Below are positions 24,826 through 33,551 of a stretch of 49,111 nt of DNA, piece by piece. Both the position numbers and the translations under genes were made by a program. A model generated the notes under the pieces. That model was given only the letters and a program-made list of their open reading frames with translations, did no database searches and was not told the origin of the DNA. The DNA lies in the NCBI GenBank assembly GCA_002328485.1, contig DCUF01000046.1, positions 1 through 49,111 of the forward strand. Direction: 5' to 3'. This stretch comes from Deltaproteobacteria bacterium UBA2221 (GTDB taxonomy: Bacteria; Desulfobacterota; Syntrophorhabdia; Syntrophorhabdales; WCHB1-27). Within the stretch, counting starts at the first letter, position 1; the number at the start of each line of letters is the position of its first letter.

Positions 24826-25300
24826 GCACCTGCCACAGAAAGGCCCCAACCATCACGACACCGATAACAACCTTCGCGATGGTCCCTCCAAGCCAGCCGA
24901 TAAGGGCGCCCTTCCCGGCCCTGAGGGCCTCTTTGCTGCTTTTCCCTGCCCATAGCTCCCCTGCAAAAGCCCCGACAAAGGTGCCGATAACGAGGCCGGG
25001 GAGGTTGGCCAGAAGGACCCCCGCTACGGCGCCCACAACCGAACCCCAGATCCCGAAGATGGATGCCCCGTACTTCTTCGTGCCTGCAATTCCGGCAAGG
25101 TAATCGAGTACCAACGACAGGATGGTCACCGCCGCCCAAAAGACCATGGTCCCTAATCCATACGATTGCCAGCCGGAAAGCACACCGTAGAGCAGGTAAC
25201 CCGCATAAATGAGGGGGACGCCGGGCATGGCAGGGATGATCGCGCCCACCAATCCAAGAAGCATGAGCGCAAGGGCGACCAAAAGGGGCAAAATCTTCAT
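24818..25300 (-). CDS. DUF456-family membrane protein
   Basis: A 160-residue integral membrane protein. The helices and re-entrant stretches include PLLVALALMLLGLVGAIIP, GLGTMVFWAAVTILSLVLDY and a Gly-rich part (GSVVGAVAGVLLANLPGLVI, then GTFVGAFAGELWAG). The motif PAMPGVPLIYAGYLLYG near the N-terminus and the glycine-rich AGxxGTKKYGAS segment are typical of DUF456 (YqgC-like). The function of the family is unknown. It overlaps the M29 peptidase tail to tail by 8 bp. Confidence 0.82.
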   Translation of the reverse strand: MKILPLLVALALMLLGLVGAIIPAMPGVPLIYAGYLLYGVLSGWQSYGLGTMVFWAAVTILSLVLDYLAGIAGTKKYGASIFGIWGSVVGAVAGVLLANLPGLVIGTFVGAFAGELWAGKSSKEALRAGKGALIGWLGGTIAKVVIGVVMVGAFLWQVLR

Positions 25301-25511
25301 GAGAGGATCGGGCAGAAAACCCTCAAGATTCTCGATATGGGGAGTTGATCGGTATAAGGAAAGGATTCTAACATTTCAAAAGGATCTTATAGGTGCCGAT
25401 GACCGGCCGATGACTGGTAGCGCTCTTTTAGGCTGTCGGCCCGCTGGTCGCTAAACCCGTATGTAGAGTATCAACGATTATCCCCGGCTTCTCAACACCT
25501 CGAGGCTTTCG

Positions 25512-25784
25512 CTACCCCGCCACTGCCACGATTGTCGGAAACACCTGTGGTTCAGGGACTGCTATACTGAGGCCCTGGGCGATCGGCATAAGCTTTGCTC
25601 CAAAGGCCTGAAACTTCTCTACCGACTCCCAGACATCCACAACAAGCAGACCCCCCGGTTTTTCCGAGGCCGTATGAAACTGCCGGCCAACAGGCGCAGC
25701 GCCCGCAGCAATCAGGTTCTGAATAAGCTGTTCATAGGTCCCTTTGGTTAAACCCTGGAAATCGAACATAACGGTGATCGCCAT
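25512..25784 (-). CDS. Small ABM-fold protein
   Basis: A 90-residue protein with the beta-alpha-beta pattern of a dimeric ferredoxin-like barrel: AITVMFDFQGLTKGTYEQLI, then FHTASEKPGGLLVVDVWES and KFQAFGAKLMPIAQ. The VVDVWES stretch is typical of antibiotic-biosynthesis-monooxygenase-like or stress-induced barrel proteins. The sequence does not show a substrate or cofactor. AAAGGAGG lies a few bases before the ATG, and a good promoter lies about 140 bp upstream. Confidence 0.75.
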   Translation of the reverse strand: MAITVMFDFQGLTKGTYEQLIQNLIAAGAAPVGRQFHTASEKPGGLLVVDVWESVEKFQAFGAKLMPIAQGLSIAVPEPQVFPTIVAVAG

Positions 25785-25923
25785 AAAGCCTCCTTTTTCC
25801 CCTTTTTTGGATTGGAAGAATTAGTGTCCTGCCTCACAGAAAACTATCTGGGTCACTACGAAGCCGACAATCAGCGGGCCGACAATCCGAACAGTCTGCT
25901 GGCTCTTTTCTGACCCTCGTCAC

Positions 25924-25952
25924 AGGATAGAATGGACATTTTTTGTTGTCAA
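25924..25952 (-). promoter_or_regulatory. Sigma-70-type promoter
   Basis: On the minus strand, TTGACA (25952-25947), a 17-bp spacer and TATCCT (25929-25924). It would drive the ABM-fold gene with a leader of about 135 nt. The -35 match is perfect and the -10 matches four of six. Confidence 0.55.
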
Positions 25953-26060
25953 TCTAATTTGTCTTGAAGAGGATACAGCAAGGGCAGGTAACATCCCCGG
26001 CCCTCAGACCGCCGGCTTTGCTCCAGAGCTGCCCGATAATCGGCAGACTCATCCGCCCCT

Positions 26061-27131
26061 CTACCGCCGGTACTGGTAGTAATAGCAAAGTATGTTGCCG
26101 TTGTAGAGTTTTCTCCTGCGGTCCGCTTTTCTGCCAATCAACCGCTCGAAATGGGGATATGCCGAGAGTGCGAAAAGCGACCAGTCATCGAGGCCGGAAT
26201 AGACCGTTCCGAGGGCACGACAGACCTCTTCGACCACCTGGGGATCCTCGCCCATCCGCTCCCCGTACGGGGGGTTGCAGATGATGAACCCCTTCTTTCC
26301 GTGAGAATGGAACTGGGCGATCTCTTTTTGCTCGAACCGGATCAGATCCTGAACCCCGGCGGCTCGGGCATTCTGCCTGGCCACTCGCAGCACCTTCTCA
26401 TCGATATCTGATGCGAGGACCGTGAATCGATCACCCCTCTCAGCGGCCTTAGCCTGCTCCCGCGCATCGCTCCATATATGGGCCGGCAGGGTCGGCCATT
26501 TTTCTGCTGCAAAGTCCCGGCGCAGTCCTGGAGCCCTATTCCTACCGATCATTGCGGCCTCTATCGGGATGGTCCCTGACCCGCACAGGGGGTCGGCCAG
26601 GGGAGAATCCTGCCTCCACCTGCTGAGCAAAACCAGTCCCGCAGCGAGGGTTTCCTTCAAGGGTGCATTCCCGGCCTCTCTCCGGTAACCCCGCTTGTGG
26701 AGCCCATGCCCGGACGTGTCCATCGTTATGGTGGCAATATCTTTTAGCAGGCTCACCTCTATCCGATATTCCGCGCCAGATTCTTCAAAACGGTTCCTTC
26801 GGTGTTTCCGTTTCATCGCCTCCACGATCGCCTTCTTGACGATTGACTGGCAGGCAGGAACACTGTGCAGCTTTGATTTGACGGACTTTCCCAGGACATG
26901 CATATTTGCGTTGAGGGGCAGATGTTCTTCCCACTGGACGGCTAACGTTCCTTGAAAGAGCTCCTCAAAATCATGGGCAGGGAACCGGGCCATGGTAATC
27001 AGCACCCGGTCGGCGGTTCTGAGCCAGAGATTACATTCGGCGATGGCGCTCGCGGGTCCTTGGAAAGAAACCCTGCCGTTTTCCGTGGATAGATGGGTAT
27101 ACCCCAGGACTCTCAACTCGTGGGCAAGCAC
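26061..27131 (-). CDS. RlmL-like THUMP-domain rRNA guanine methyltransferase
   Basis: A THUMP domain (about 30-150) is followed by a Rossmann methyltransferase, the layout of the RlmL/YcbY N-terminal half that makes N2-methylguanosine in 23S rRNA. The SAM-binding part includes LADPLCGSGTIPIEAAMIG and VLASDIDEKVLRVARQNA. The catalytic motif is NPPYGERMGE. The target base in this organism is an inference. The first canonical start, GTG 27131, cuts into the conserved N-terminus: upstream in the same frame the codons read FYNLIATCTFGLES, as expected of the family, and the frame is open back to about 27185 within truA. It is downstream of truA, so translation may be coupled. Confidence 0.85.
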   Translation of the reverse strand: MLAHELRVLGYTHLSTENGRVSFQGPASAIAECNLWLRTADRVLITMARFPAHDFEELFQGTLAVQWEEHLPLNANMHVLGKSVKSKLHSVPACQSIVKKAIVEAMKRKHRRNRFEESGAEYRIEVSLLKDIATITMDTSGHGLHKRGYRREAGNAPLKETLAAGLVLLSRWRQDSPLADPLCGSGTIPIEAAMIGRNRAPGLRRDFAAEKWPTLPAHIWSDAREQAKAAERGDRFTVLASDIDEKVLRVARQNARAAGVQDLIRFEQKEIAQFHSHGKKGFIICNPPYGERMGEDPQVVEEVCRALGTVYSGLDDWSLFALSAYPHFERLIGRKADRRRKLYNGNILCYYYQYRR

Positions 27132-27165
27132 CGATTCGAGGCCAAAGGTACAGGTTGCTATGAGA

Positions 27166-27912
27166 TTATAGAACCGTTCCGTACTTCACCCGTCGAAGAA
27201 ACAATCCATGAGGTGGGGCGGTTGGACCTGCGCTCTCCCGGCGGCGCGACTCCAGTATGTCAAGAAAGTCCCCACCATCGATTCTGCCTTGTCCCACAAG
27301 TATCAGCGTGCCCACGATGTTCCTCACCATGTACCGGAGAAAACCGGTGGCCTCCAGGACCACATAGATTATATGCCCTTTTCTGGAGACCGCCGTTCTG
27401 AGAACATGGCGGACCGTGCTCTTGTACAGCTCTTCCTTCTTCTTGAAGGCCGAAAAATCGTGCTCACCCCGGACATGATGGAGGGCATCGCGCATGGGAA
27501 CAGGGTCAAGGCTGTAGGGCATGTGGAGGGCATAGCGAGCAAGAAAAGGGGAATTGAATCTCTGATTGAGGATACAGTAGATGTAGACCTTGCTTCTCGT
27601 GGAATAGCGGGCGTCAAAGTCTTCGGCCACATCGCGCCCGTCCATCACCCGTATGTCTTGAGGGAGGAGACTATTGAGACCGCGTAAAAGCCCGCTCGGC
27701 TCGATGGTACTTTCCGTATGGATATTGACTACCTGCCCCAAGGCGTGAACACCGCTGTCTGTCCGGGCAGCGGCCCTGAGCTTGACCGGGTGATTGAGGA
27801 TCCGGGCCGCCTTCTCCCGCACGATCTCCTCCACGGTAACGGCGTTGGGTTGGCACTGCCAACCGTGGTAATTGGTCCCGTCGTAGGCTATAACAAGGGC
27901 GATGTTTCTCAT
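27166..27912 (-). CDS. truA: tRNA pseudouridine synthase A
   Basis: A 248-residue TruA, which converts uridines 38-40 of the tRNA anticodon arm to pseudouridine. Diagnostic are the N-terminal ALVIAYDGTNYHGWQCQP, the catalytic Asp in RAAARTDSGVHALGQVVN, and the C-terminal RYMVRNIVGTLILVGQGRI. The length is normal. It follows a coiled-coil lipoprotein gene by 21 bp and precedes the RlmL-like gene, which begins inside or at its end, so the three probably form an RNA-modification/envelope operon. Confidence 0.95.
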   Translation of the reverse strand: MRNIALVIAYDGTNYHGWQCQPNAVTVEEIVREKAARILNHPVKLRAAARTDSGVHALGQVVNIHTESTIEPSGLLRGLNSLLPQDIRVMDGRDVAEDFDARYSTRSKVYIYCILNQRFNSPFLARYALHMPYSLDPVPMRDALHHVRGEHDFSAFKKKEELYKSTVRHVLRTAVSRKGHIIYVVLEATGFLRYMVRNIVGTLILVGQGRIDGGDFLDILESRRRESAGPTAPPHGLFLRRVKYGTVL

Positions 27913-27933
27913 GATGTCGTGAGATGATCGAGG

Positions 27934-28365
27934 CTAAGGCTGGTAGACCTTTGGGGGGTGGGCATCAGTTTTACCGGTCTTTTCCGGGTTCTTCTTGGGC
28001 GGCTCTTTTCCGGGCGGGGCTACGCCTTCTTTTCTGGCAGTATTTTTCATATCAGTGCCCCTCTTTTTGCCCGGTTCGCGAAGCTCGACAATCTTCTTCT
28101 TCAGGGCCTCGTTTTCCTCCTGCACCTTTTTGGCTATCACATCGGCCTCTTCCTGGGCTTTCTGCTTTAGTTGCTCCCGCTCCTCCTTAACACGCGCAGT
28201 GACCTCCTCCATCTCTCGCTTGAGGCCCACGATTTCCGCCTTCAGGTAGTTGTTCTCCTCCTTGACCATCCTGATCTCTTCTCTCAGGCTCTGGTTCTCC
28301 TTCTCATACTTGCTGCATCCGAGGAGCGCGAGAAAAACGAAAAGAAAAGCCGCTATTCTGTTCAT
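27934..28365 (-). CDS. Coiled-coil lipoprotein
   Basis: 143 residues. A lipoprotein signal (MNRIAAFLFVFLALLGC, lipobox LLGC at Cys17) is followed by a long uninterrupted coiled coil of about 80 residues rich in Glu/Lys heptads (residues about 20-95). The tail is Pro/Lys-rich and probably disordered. It should be anchored to a membrane on the periplasmic side. No enzymatic domain is present; a structural or spacing role is possible but unproved. It is divergent from gyrA and heads the truA transcript. Confidence 0.8.
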   Translation of the reverse strand: MNRIAAFLFVFLALLGCSKYEKENQSLREEIRMVKEENNYLKAEIVGLKREMEEVTARVKEEREQLKQKAQEEADVIAKKVQEENEALKKKIVELREPGKKRGTDMKNTARKEGVAPPGKEPPKKNPEKTGKTDAHPPKVYQP

Positions 28366-28395
28366 CGGCTCTATTCTCCCAGAATGCTTCTGCGA

Positions 28396-28424
28396 TTGTC
28401 AACGCCTTATTGTTATGATAGATT
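28396..28424 (+). promoter_or_regulatory. Putative gyrA promoter
   Basis: TTGTCA (28396-28401), a 17-bp spacer and TAGATT (28419-28424), about 65 bp before the ribosome-binding site of gyrA. The -35 matches five of six and the -10 four of six. Confidence 0.4.
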
Positions 28425-28494
28425 ATCCCATCCCCGGTATTTTCCCTAACGCACGTCTTTAGTGCCGGAAGGCTTCAATCAAGGAGATGTCTTA

Positions 28495-30930
28495 ATGCCA
28501 AATTCCGTAATCATACCGATCGAAGACGAGATGCGTCGGTCCTATCTGGACTATGCCATGAGTACCATTATTGGCCGGGCCCTGCCCGACGTACGAGATG
28601 GCCTGAAGCCAGTGCACCGTCGAATCCTCTACGCCATGTATGAGCTCAACAACACCCACGACAAACCCTACAAGAAATCGGCCAGGGTGGTGGGCGATGT
28701 CATCGGTAAATTCCATCCCCACGGGGATCAGGCGGTCTACGACGCGATCACCAGGATGGTCCAGGATTTTTCACTGCGCTACCCCCTTGTCGACGGGCAG
28801 GGCAACTTTGGCTCCATTGACGGAGACGCGCCTGCGGCCATGAGGTATACCGAGGTCCGTCTCGCCCGCATCGCCGAGGAGATCCTGAAGGACATCGAGA
28901 AGGAGACCGTCGCCTTCCGCCTCAATTATGATGAGTCCCTTCAGGAACCGGTCGTGCTCCCCTCGAGGACCCCGAACCTGCTCATCAACGGCTCGTCGGG
29001 CATAGCCGTGGGTATGGCTACTAACATCCCGCCCCACAACCTGTCGGAGGTGATCGACGGCACGGTGGCCTTCATCGACAATCCGGATATCACTATCGAT
29101 GAGCTGATGCAAATCATTCCAGGGCCCGATTTCCCCACCAGGGCCATCATCTATGGCCGTGAGGGCATCAGGGATGCCTATCGCACGGGAAAGGGGCATA
29201 TCCTTCTTCGGGCAACCGCCAATATAGAAACAAACAAGAAGGACGGCAGGGAATCGATTATCATCACCCAGCTTCCTTATCAGGTGAACAAGGCCCGCCT
29301 GATAGAAAACATCGTCGAATTGGTCAATGAGAAACGGGTAGAGGGCATATCGAATATTCGGGACGAATCGAACCGGGAAGGCATCCGTGTGGTGATCGAA
29401 CTGAAGAAGAATGAATACGCCTTACCCATCCTTAATAAACTGTATAAGCACACCCAGCTTCAGAGCACCTTTGGCATCATATTTCTTGCCATCGTGAACA
29501 GCGAGCCAAAGCTCCTGAACCTCAAGGAACTGATCAGCCATTTTGTTGATTTTCGCAAAGAGGTGGTCACGAAACGGTCGCTCTTTGAGCTGAAAAAAGC
29601 CAGGGACCGCCTCCACATTTTGGAGGGACTCAAGATAGCCCTCGAAAACATAGACGAAGTGGTGGCTATCATCAAAGCCGCACGGAATACGGAGGAAGCA
29701 CGGAACAACCTCATCAGCCGCTTTGGGTTCTCTGAAAAGCAGGCCCAGAGTATCCTCGATATGCGCCTTGCCCGTCTAACCAATCTCGAAAGAAACAAGA
29801 TCCTCGATGAGTTTGCGGCCACCCAGGCCGAGATCAAACGGCTCGAAGAGATACTGGGAAGCGAGAGATTGCTCATGGAGGTCATCAAGAAGGAGCTTGG
29901 GGAGATCAAGGACAGGTATGGCGATGACCGGCTGACGGAGATTGTCGATGAGCTGCCGGAGATTACCATTGAGGATATGATCAAGGAAGAGGAGGTCGCG
30001 GTAACCATCACGTACAGAGGGTTCATCAAACGCACCGCTCTCGATCAGTACCGGCAGCAGTTGCGCGGCGGAAAGGGTAAGATAGGCATCGTGGTTAGGG
30101 ACGAGGACTTCGTGAACCATCTCTACACTGCCTCGACCCATTCCCACATGATCTTCTTCACCTCGGCAGGCCGGGCGTACTCCATAAAAGTCCACACTAT
30201 CCCCGAGGCGCCCATGACATCCAAGGGAAAGCCGGTGGTGAACCTCATCAGGACGGAAAAAGACGAAACCATCACGGCCGTGACCCATCACAAGGACTTC
30301 TCGGCCGACCAGTATCTTCTCATCGTGACGAAGAAAGGACACGTCAAGAAGTTAAGCCTCAATCTGCTTAAGAATATGCGGGTATCCGGCCTGAAAGTAA
30401 CCGATCTGCCTTCCGATGACAGTCTTATGGACGTGTTGGTGCTCACCCCCGGCGACGAAGTGGTCATTGCCACCAAGAAGGGCATGTCTATCCGTTTCAA
30501 GGAGGAGGACGTGAGACCCATGGGCAGGATAGCCTACGGGGTTCGTGCCATACGCCTCCGCTCGAAGGACGAGGTGGTCTCGGTAGACGTGGTAAACGAG
30601 GGGTGCTCGCTCTTTACGGTGACGGAAAAGGGTTTTGGCAAACGGGTCCCCTGTTCCGCCTATCGCGTGCAAACAAGGGGTGGGTCCGGGATCATCAACG
30701 TACAGGCCGGCCCCAAGAACGGCGAAGTGGTTGGCCTGAAACGGGTCGAGCAGCATGAGATCATCCTCGTCACCGATACGGGCCGCACCATCCGCTTCAA
30801 CTCGGAAACCGTCCCCGTCCACAAGAGAGGCGGCACCGGGGTCAAGCTCATGGATCTCTCGGAAGGCGAGAAGATCAGCGGAATAGCCATCATAGGTGAA
30901 AGTGGCGAGCCGGTGGGTGATACGAATTGA
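28495..30930 (+). CDS. gyrA: DNA gyrase subunit A
   Basis: An 811-residue type IIA topoisomerase subunit that breaks and rejoins DNA while GyrB supplies ATP hydrolysis, introducing negative supercoils. The winged-helix domain contains the catalytic Tyr118 in AAMRYTEVRLA. The C-terminal beta-pinwheel carries a GyrA-box, QLRGGKG, in YRQQLRGGKGKIG, which separates it from ParC. The quinolone-determining region reads HPHGDQAVYD: Gln79 stands where E. coli has Ser83, while Asp83 matches Asp87. ATG 28495 is chosen because AAGGAG lies nine bases upstream; the GTG at 28462 has no site. gyrB is not in this window. The stop overlaps the start of gpsA. Confidence 0.96.
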   Translation: MPNSVIIPIEDEMRRSYLDYAMSTIIGRALPDVRDGLKPVHRRILYAMYELNNTHDKPYKKSARVVGDVIGKFHPHGDQAVYDAITRMVQDFSLRYPLVDGQGNFGSIDGDAPAAMRYTEVRLARIAEEILKDIEKETVAFRLNYDESLQEPVVLPSRTPNLLINGSSGIAVGMATNIPPHNLSEVIDGTVAFIDNPDITIDELMQIIPGPDFPTRAIIYGREGIRDAYRTGKGHILLRATANIETNKKDGRESIIITQLPYQVNKARLIENIVELVNEKRVEGISNIRDESNREGIRVVIELKKNEYALPILNKLYKHTQLQSTFGIIFLAIVNSEPKLLNLKELISHFVDFRKEVVTKRSLFELKKARDRLHILEGLKIALENIDEVVAIIKAARNTEEARNNLISRFGFSEKQAQSILDMRLARLTNLERNKILDEFAATQAEIKRLEEILGSERLLMEVIKKELGEIKDRYGDDRLTEIVDELPEITIEDMIKEEEVAVTITYRGFIKRTALDQYRQQLRGGKGKIGIVVRDEDFVNHLYTASTHSHMIFFTSAGRAYSIKVHTIPEAPMTSKGKPVVNLIRTEKDETITAVTHHKDFSADQYLLIVTKKGHVKKLSLNLLKNMRVSGLKVTDLPSDDSLMDVLVLTPGDEVVIATKKGMSIRFKEEDVRPMGRIAYGVRAIRLRSKDEVVSVDVVNEGCSLFTVTEKGFGKRVPCSAYRVQTRGGSGIINVQAGPKNGEVVGLKRVEQHEIILVTDTGRTIRFNSETVPVHKRGGTGVKLMDLSEGEKISGIAIIGESGEPVGDTN

Positions 30931-31919
30931 TTGACGCCGCGGTCATGGGTGCCGGCGCCTGGGGCACGGCCTTCGCGGCACACCTGGCCCGCACGGGCAA
31001 AAAAAGTCTCTTGTGGGTTTACGAAGAGGATCTTCTCGATATCATCCGTCATGAGAAGGTTAATGCCTATTATCTCCCCGGCTACCGGCTCCCTGATACA
31101 ATCGAGTGTACAAACGATCTCCAGCGAGCGGCCGACTCCTGTACCGATATCATCATAGCCGTTCCATCTTTTGCCCTGCGATCGATCCTCCAGTCCGCTC
31201 GTGACGCCCTGGACGGCAAGAGAATCCTGCTTCTAACCAAGGGTATCGAGCGCCGCACCTTCTTGCGGGTGAGCCAGATAGCCTATGACGTTCTGGGGCC
31301 CCACGCGCAGGTAGCCGTCCTTTCCGGGCCCTCCTTCGCCCAGGAGGTGGTCAAATCGAGTTTCACCTCGGTCGTGGTTGCCTCGAGCAACAAGAACCTT
31401 TCCCTCCACTTCCAGGCATTCACCCATGCAGAAACCTTCAGGGTCTACACAGCCGATGACGTGGTGGGGGTGGAGCTGGGCGGCGCCATGAAGAATGTCA
31501 TGGCCATCGGAGCCGGTATCATTCAGGGACTCCACCTGGGTAACAATACCCTGGCGGCTTATATCACCCGAGCCCTTGCCGAGGTCAAGAGGCTGGGGCA
31601 AGCCATGGGGGCGCGGGAAACCACGTTCATGGGTCTATCCGGCATCGGCGATCTGATTCTCACGTGCACCGGCCCTCTCAGCCGGAATAGAGCGTTCGGC
31701 ATCGAGCTGATCACCAGAAAACCTGACGAGATACTCGCCTCCCAAAAGACTGTTGTAGAGGGCTATTACACCACCGACGCAGCCTACAGTCTGGCCAAAT
31801 CATTATCCGTAGAAATGCCTATTACAGAGGAGTTGTACAGGATCATTTACGAGGGCAAGGACATCATTACGTCAATCGGCGACATCCAGAAGCGGGATAT
31901 AAAAGAGGAACATCTCTAA
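30927..31919 (+). CDS. gpsA: NAD(P)-dependent glycerol-3-phosphate dehydrogenase
   Basis: A 330-residue enzyme that reduces dihydroxyacetone phosphate to sn-glycerol 3-phosphate for phospholipids. The N-terminal Rossmann motif is AAVMGAGAWGTAFAAHLA. SGPSFAQEVV and VGVELGGAMKNVMAIGAG (with the catalytic Lys) are typical, as is TFMGLSGIGDLILTCTGPLS. The start is a TTG that overlaps the gyrA stop (TTGA). The next ATG falls inside the dinucleotide-binding motif and would spoil it, so TTG is the right start. This tight overlap makes gyrA and gpsA translationally coupled. Confidence 0.95.
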   Translation: MIDAAVMGAGAWGTAFAAHLARTGKKSLLWVYEEDLLDIIRHEKVNAYYLPGYRLPDTIECTNDLQRAADSCTDIIIAVPSFALRSILQSARDALDGKRILLLTKGIERRTFLRVSQIAYDVLGPHAQVAVLSGPSFAQEVVKSSFTSVVVASSNKNLSLHFQAFTHAETFRVYTADDVVGVELGGAMKNVMAIGAGIIQGLHLGNNTLAAYITRALAEVKRLGQAMGARETTFMGLSGIGDLILTCTGPLSRNRAFGIELITRKPDEILASQKTVVEGYYTTDAAYSLAKSLSVEMPITEELYRIIYEGKDIITSIGDIQKRDIKEEHL

Positions 31920-31994
31920 CCTGCGCGGATGCAGCACGCAGCGTATGAGGGTCTCGTTGTCTTCTCGCCCATAATCAGACTGACGGGCCCCTCT

Positions 31995-32330
31995 TCATTC
32001 TCCTGTTTCAGGGGAATCCGGTTTCCGCCTCGACTGCTCTATTTTCACGACCCCTACAAACAGAAGCACAACGGCCAGAGCCAGGATAAAGCGGAACTGT
32101 ATCCTCCTCGGTATGACATCACCATAGGTGAGCTTTTTCTTCTCCGTCGGCCCCCTATCGGCTGTTGTCCTGTCCTTTGCCTCGTCTCTGATCTGAATAC
32201 CAACGTCATAGAGGTTGCCAATAAATCCCTTGTCTTTTGAGAACCCAGATAGAAACGGAAGGGTGAGCAGCGGGATGAGTACCGCGATGACGATGAGGCG
32301 TATGCCTTTTTTCCGCTCGGAATTGATCAT
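31995..32330 (-). CDS. Hypothetical two-helix membrane protein
   Basis: 111 residues with a basic N-terminus, a helix near residues 11-29 (RLIVIAVLIPLLTLPFL), a polar loop of about 50 residues and a second helix (FILALAVVLLFVGVVKI) followed by a charged tail. Both ends are therefore probably cytoplasmic, with the loop outside. No family recognised. It is convergent with gpsA across 75 bp. Confidence 0.6.
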   Translation of the reverse strand: MINSERKKGIRLIVIAVLIPLLTLPFLSGFSKDKGFIGNLYDVGIQIRDEAKDRTTADRGPTEKKKLTYGDVIPRRIQFRFILALAVVLLFVGVVKIEQSRRKPDSPETGE

Positions 32331-32815
32331 CTCTGGCTTATCATATCACAATTGCAGGGTGCTCGGCATGACTCAGAGGAAAAAATCCCCTCACCTCACA
32401 CAGGGAGTACCGGGTCACCGAGGGTTCACAAAAACAATCCTCCGGTCCGGCAATTCTGTCTGCGGGAGATTTCGTATGTTACGGGTTTTCCGTCATGGGC
32501 CAAGGGCAAGAAGGGGCTGAACGAAGACCGGACCATTCATAGTGGCACCGATGGAGATGCCGGGAAGAAGGGTCACGATGTTGGATATCTCATTCTCCGC
32601 TGCCCTGCAGAGGCGGCTTACTCCCCTGATTCCTTCATGAGGTTGCCCGGAGGATGTTTACCGGGATGGCACAAAATCCGATAGGAAATCCATCCCTGAC
32701 TTACCTTTTGGGCAGTCTATTAAAGATCGTTCCTTCCAACCGCCCCTCGAGAAAGCGCTTCTCAAGGTACGGCCATCCCTGCCTCTTCCTTGTGACAGTG
32801 ATGCCTACGATTCTG
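32331..32815. other. Intergenic region before the phosphate operon
   Basis: About 485 bp with no convincing gene; a 110-codon frame (32352-32684) has a noncoding-like composition. A TGTGACAG at 32791-32798 resembles one half of a Pho box, but no second half at 11-bp spacing is clear. Confidence 0.4.
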
Positions 32816-32844
32816 TTGTGTTAATCTTCAAAAACAATTATAAT
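32816..32844 (+). promoter_or_regulatory. Promoter of the phoU-pst operon
   Basis: TTGTGT (32816-32821), a 17-bp spacer and a perfect TATAAT (32839-32844). A good -10 with a poor -35 is what one expects of an activator-dependent (for example PhoB-controlled) promoter. The leader to the phoU ATG would be about 15-20 nt. Confidence 0.6.
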
Positions 32845-32866
32845 TTTTCGATTTCAGGGAAAGATA

Positions 32867-33550
32867 ATGATGGAAGGCCATATCTATAAGGTTTTTGATG
32901 AGGAATTGAAGGAGCTGAAGGAGAAGCTTCTCTTCGAGGGGGAGCTGGTCCAAAAGGCATTGCGAAATGCCATAGCAGCGCTCTTGGAGCGTGACTCAGA
33001 TCTGGCAAGACAGGTCATAGAAGACGACGACCTCATCAATGCCAAGGACGTTGAGATAGACGAATTCTGCCTCAAACTTCTGGCCTTGCGGCAGCCGGCG
33101 GCCCGCGATCTGCGTCTTGTGAACACTGCCATCAAAATCAACTACGATCTGGAGAGAATGGGCGACATGGCTGTGAACGTGTGCGAGAGGGTCCTCGAGT
33201 TAAACGAGGAGCCTCAGTTGAAACCGTACATAGACCTTCCAAAGGTTGCGGAGATCGTCCAGACCATGGTCAAAGAGAGCCTCGATGCCTTTGTGCGGGA
33301 AGATCCCCAGTTGGCCTGGAAGGTGACAAAGGAAGACGAACGGGTCGATGAGCTCAATGAACAGATGTTCAGGGAGCTTCTGACCTACATGTCAGAGGAT
33401 CTAAAAACCATATCGAGGGCGACCAGGGTTCTTTTCATAACCAAATATCTTGAAAGACTCGCAGATCATGCCGTAAGCATAGCTGAGCTGGTGATATTCC
33501 TTGTCGAAGGGAAAATCGTACGCCACGGCAGACACCCTAGAAAAAGATAG
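32867..33550 (+). CDS. phoU: Phosphate-signalling regulator PhoU
   Basis: A 227-residue protein made of two PhoU three-helix bundles. Each has the metal-binding pattern: DLRLVNTAIKINYDLERMGD in the first, and SRATRVLFITKYLERLADHA in the second (E/DxxxD motifs). It opens with EELKELKEKLLFEG, as usual. PhoU links the Pst transporter to the PhoR/PhoB system and limits phosphate uptake. It is the first gene of the operon, whereas in enterobacteria it is last. The start is the first of two adjacent ATGs after AGGGAAAG. The pstS gene follows after one base. Confidence 0.93.
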   Translation: MMEGHIYKVFDEELKELKEKLLFEGELVQKALRNAIAALLERDSDLARQVIEDDDLINAKDVEIDEFCLKLLALRQPAARDLRLVNTAIKINYDLERMGDMAVNVCERVLELNEEPQLKPYIDLPKVAEIVQTMVKESLDAFVREDPQLAWKVTKEDERVDELNEQMFRELLTYMSEDLKTISRATRVLFITKYLERLADHAVSIAELVIFLVEGKIVRHGRHPRKR

Positions 33551-33551
33551 T

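Noticed and set aside
32352..32684. A 110-codon frame upstream of phoU
   Set aside because: It has no ribosome-binding site, coding-like codon periodicity is absent and the product resembles no protein family.
32791..32798. A Pho-box before phoU
   Set aside because: Only one TGTGACAG-like half is visible; the second direct repeat at 11-bp spacing could not be found, so PhoB control is only suggested by the weak -35.
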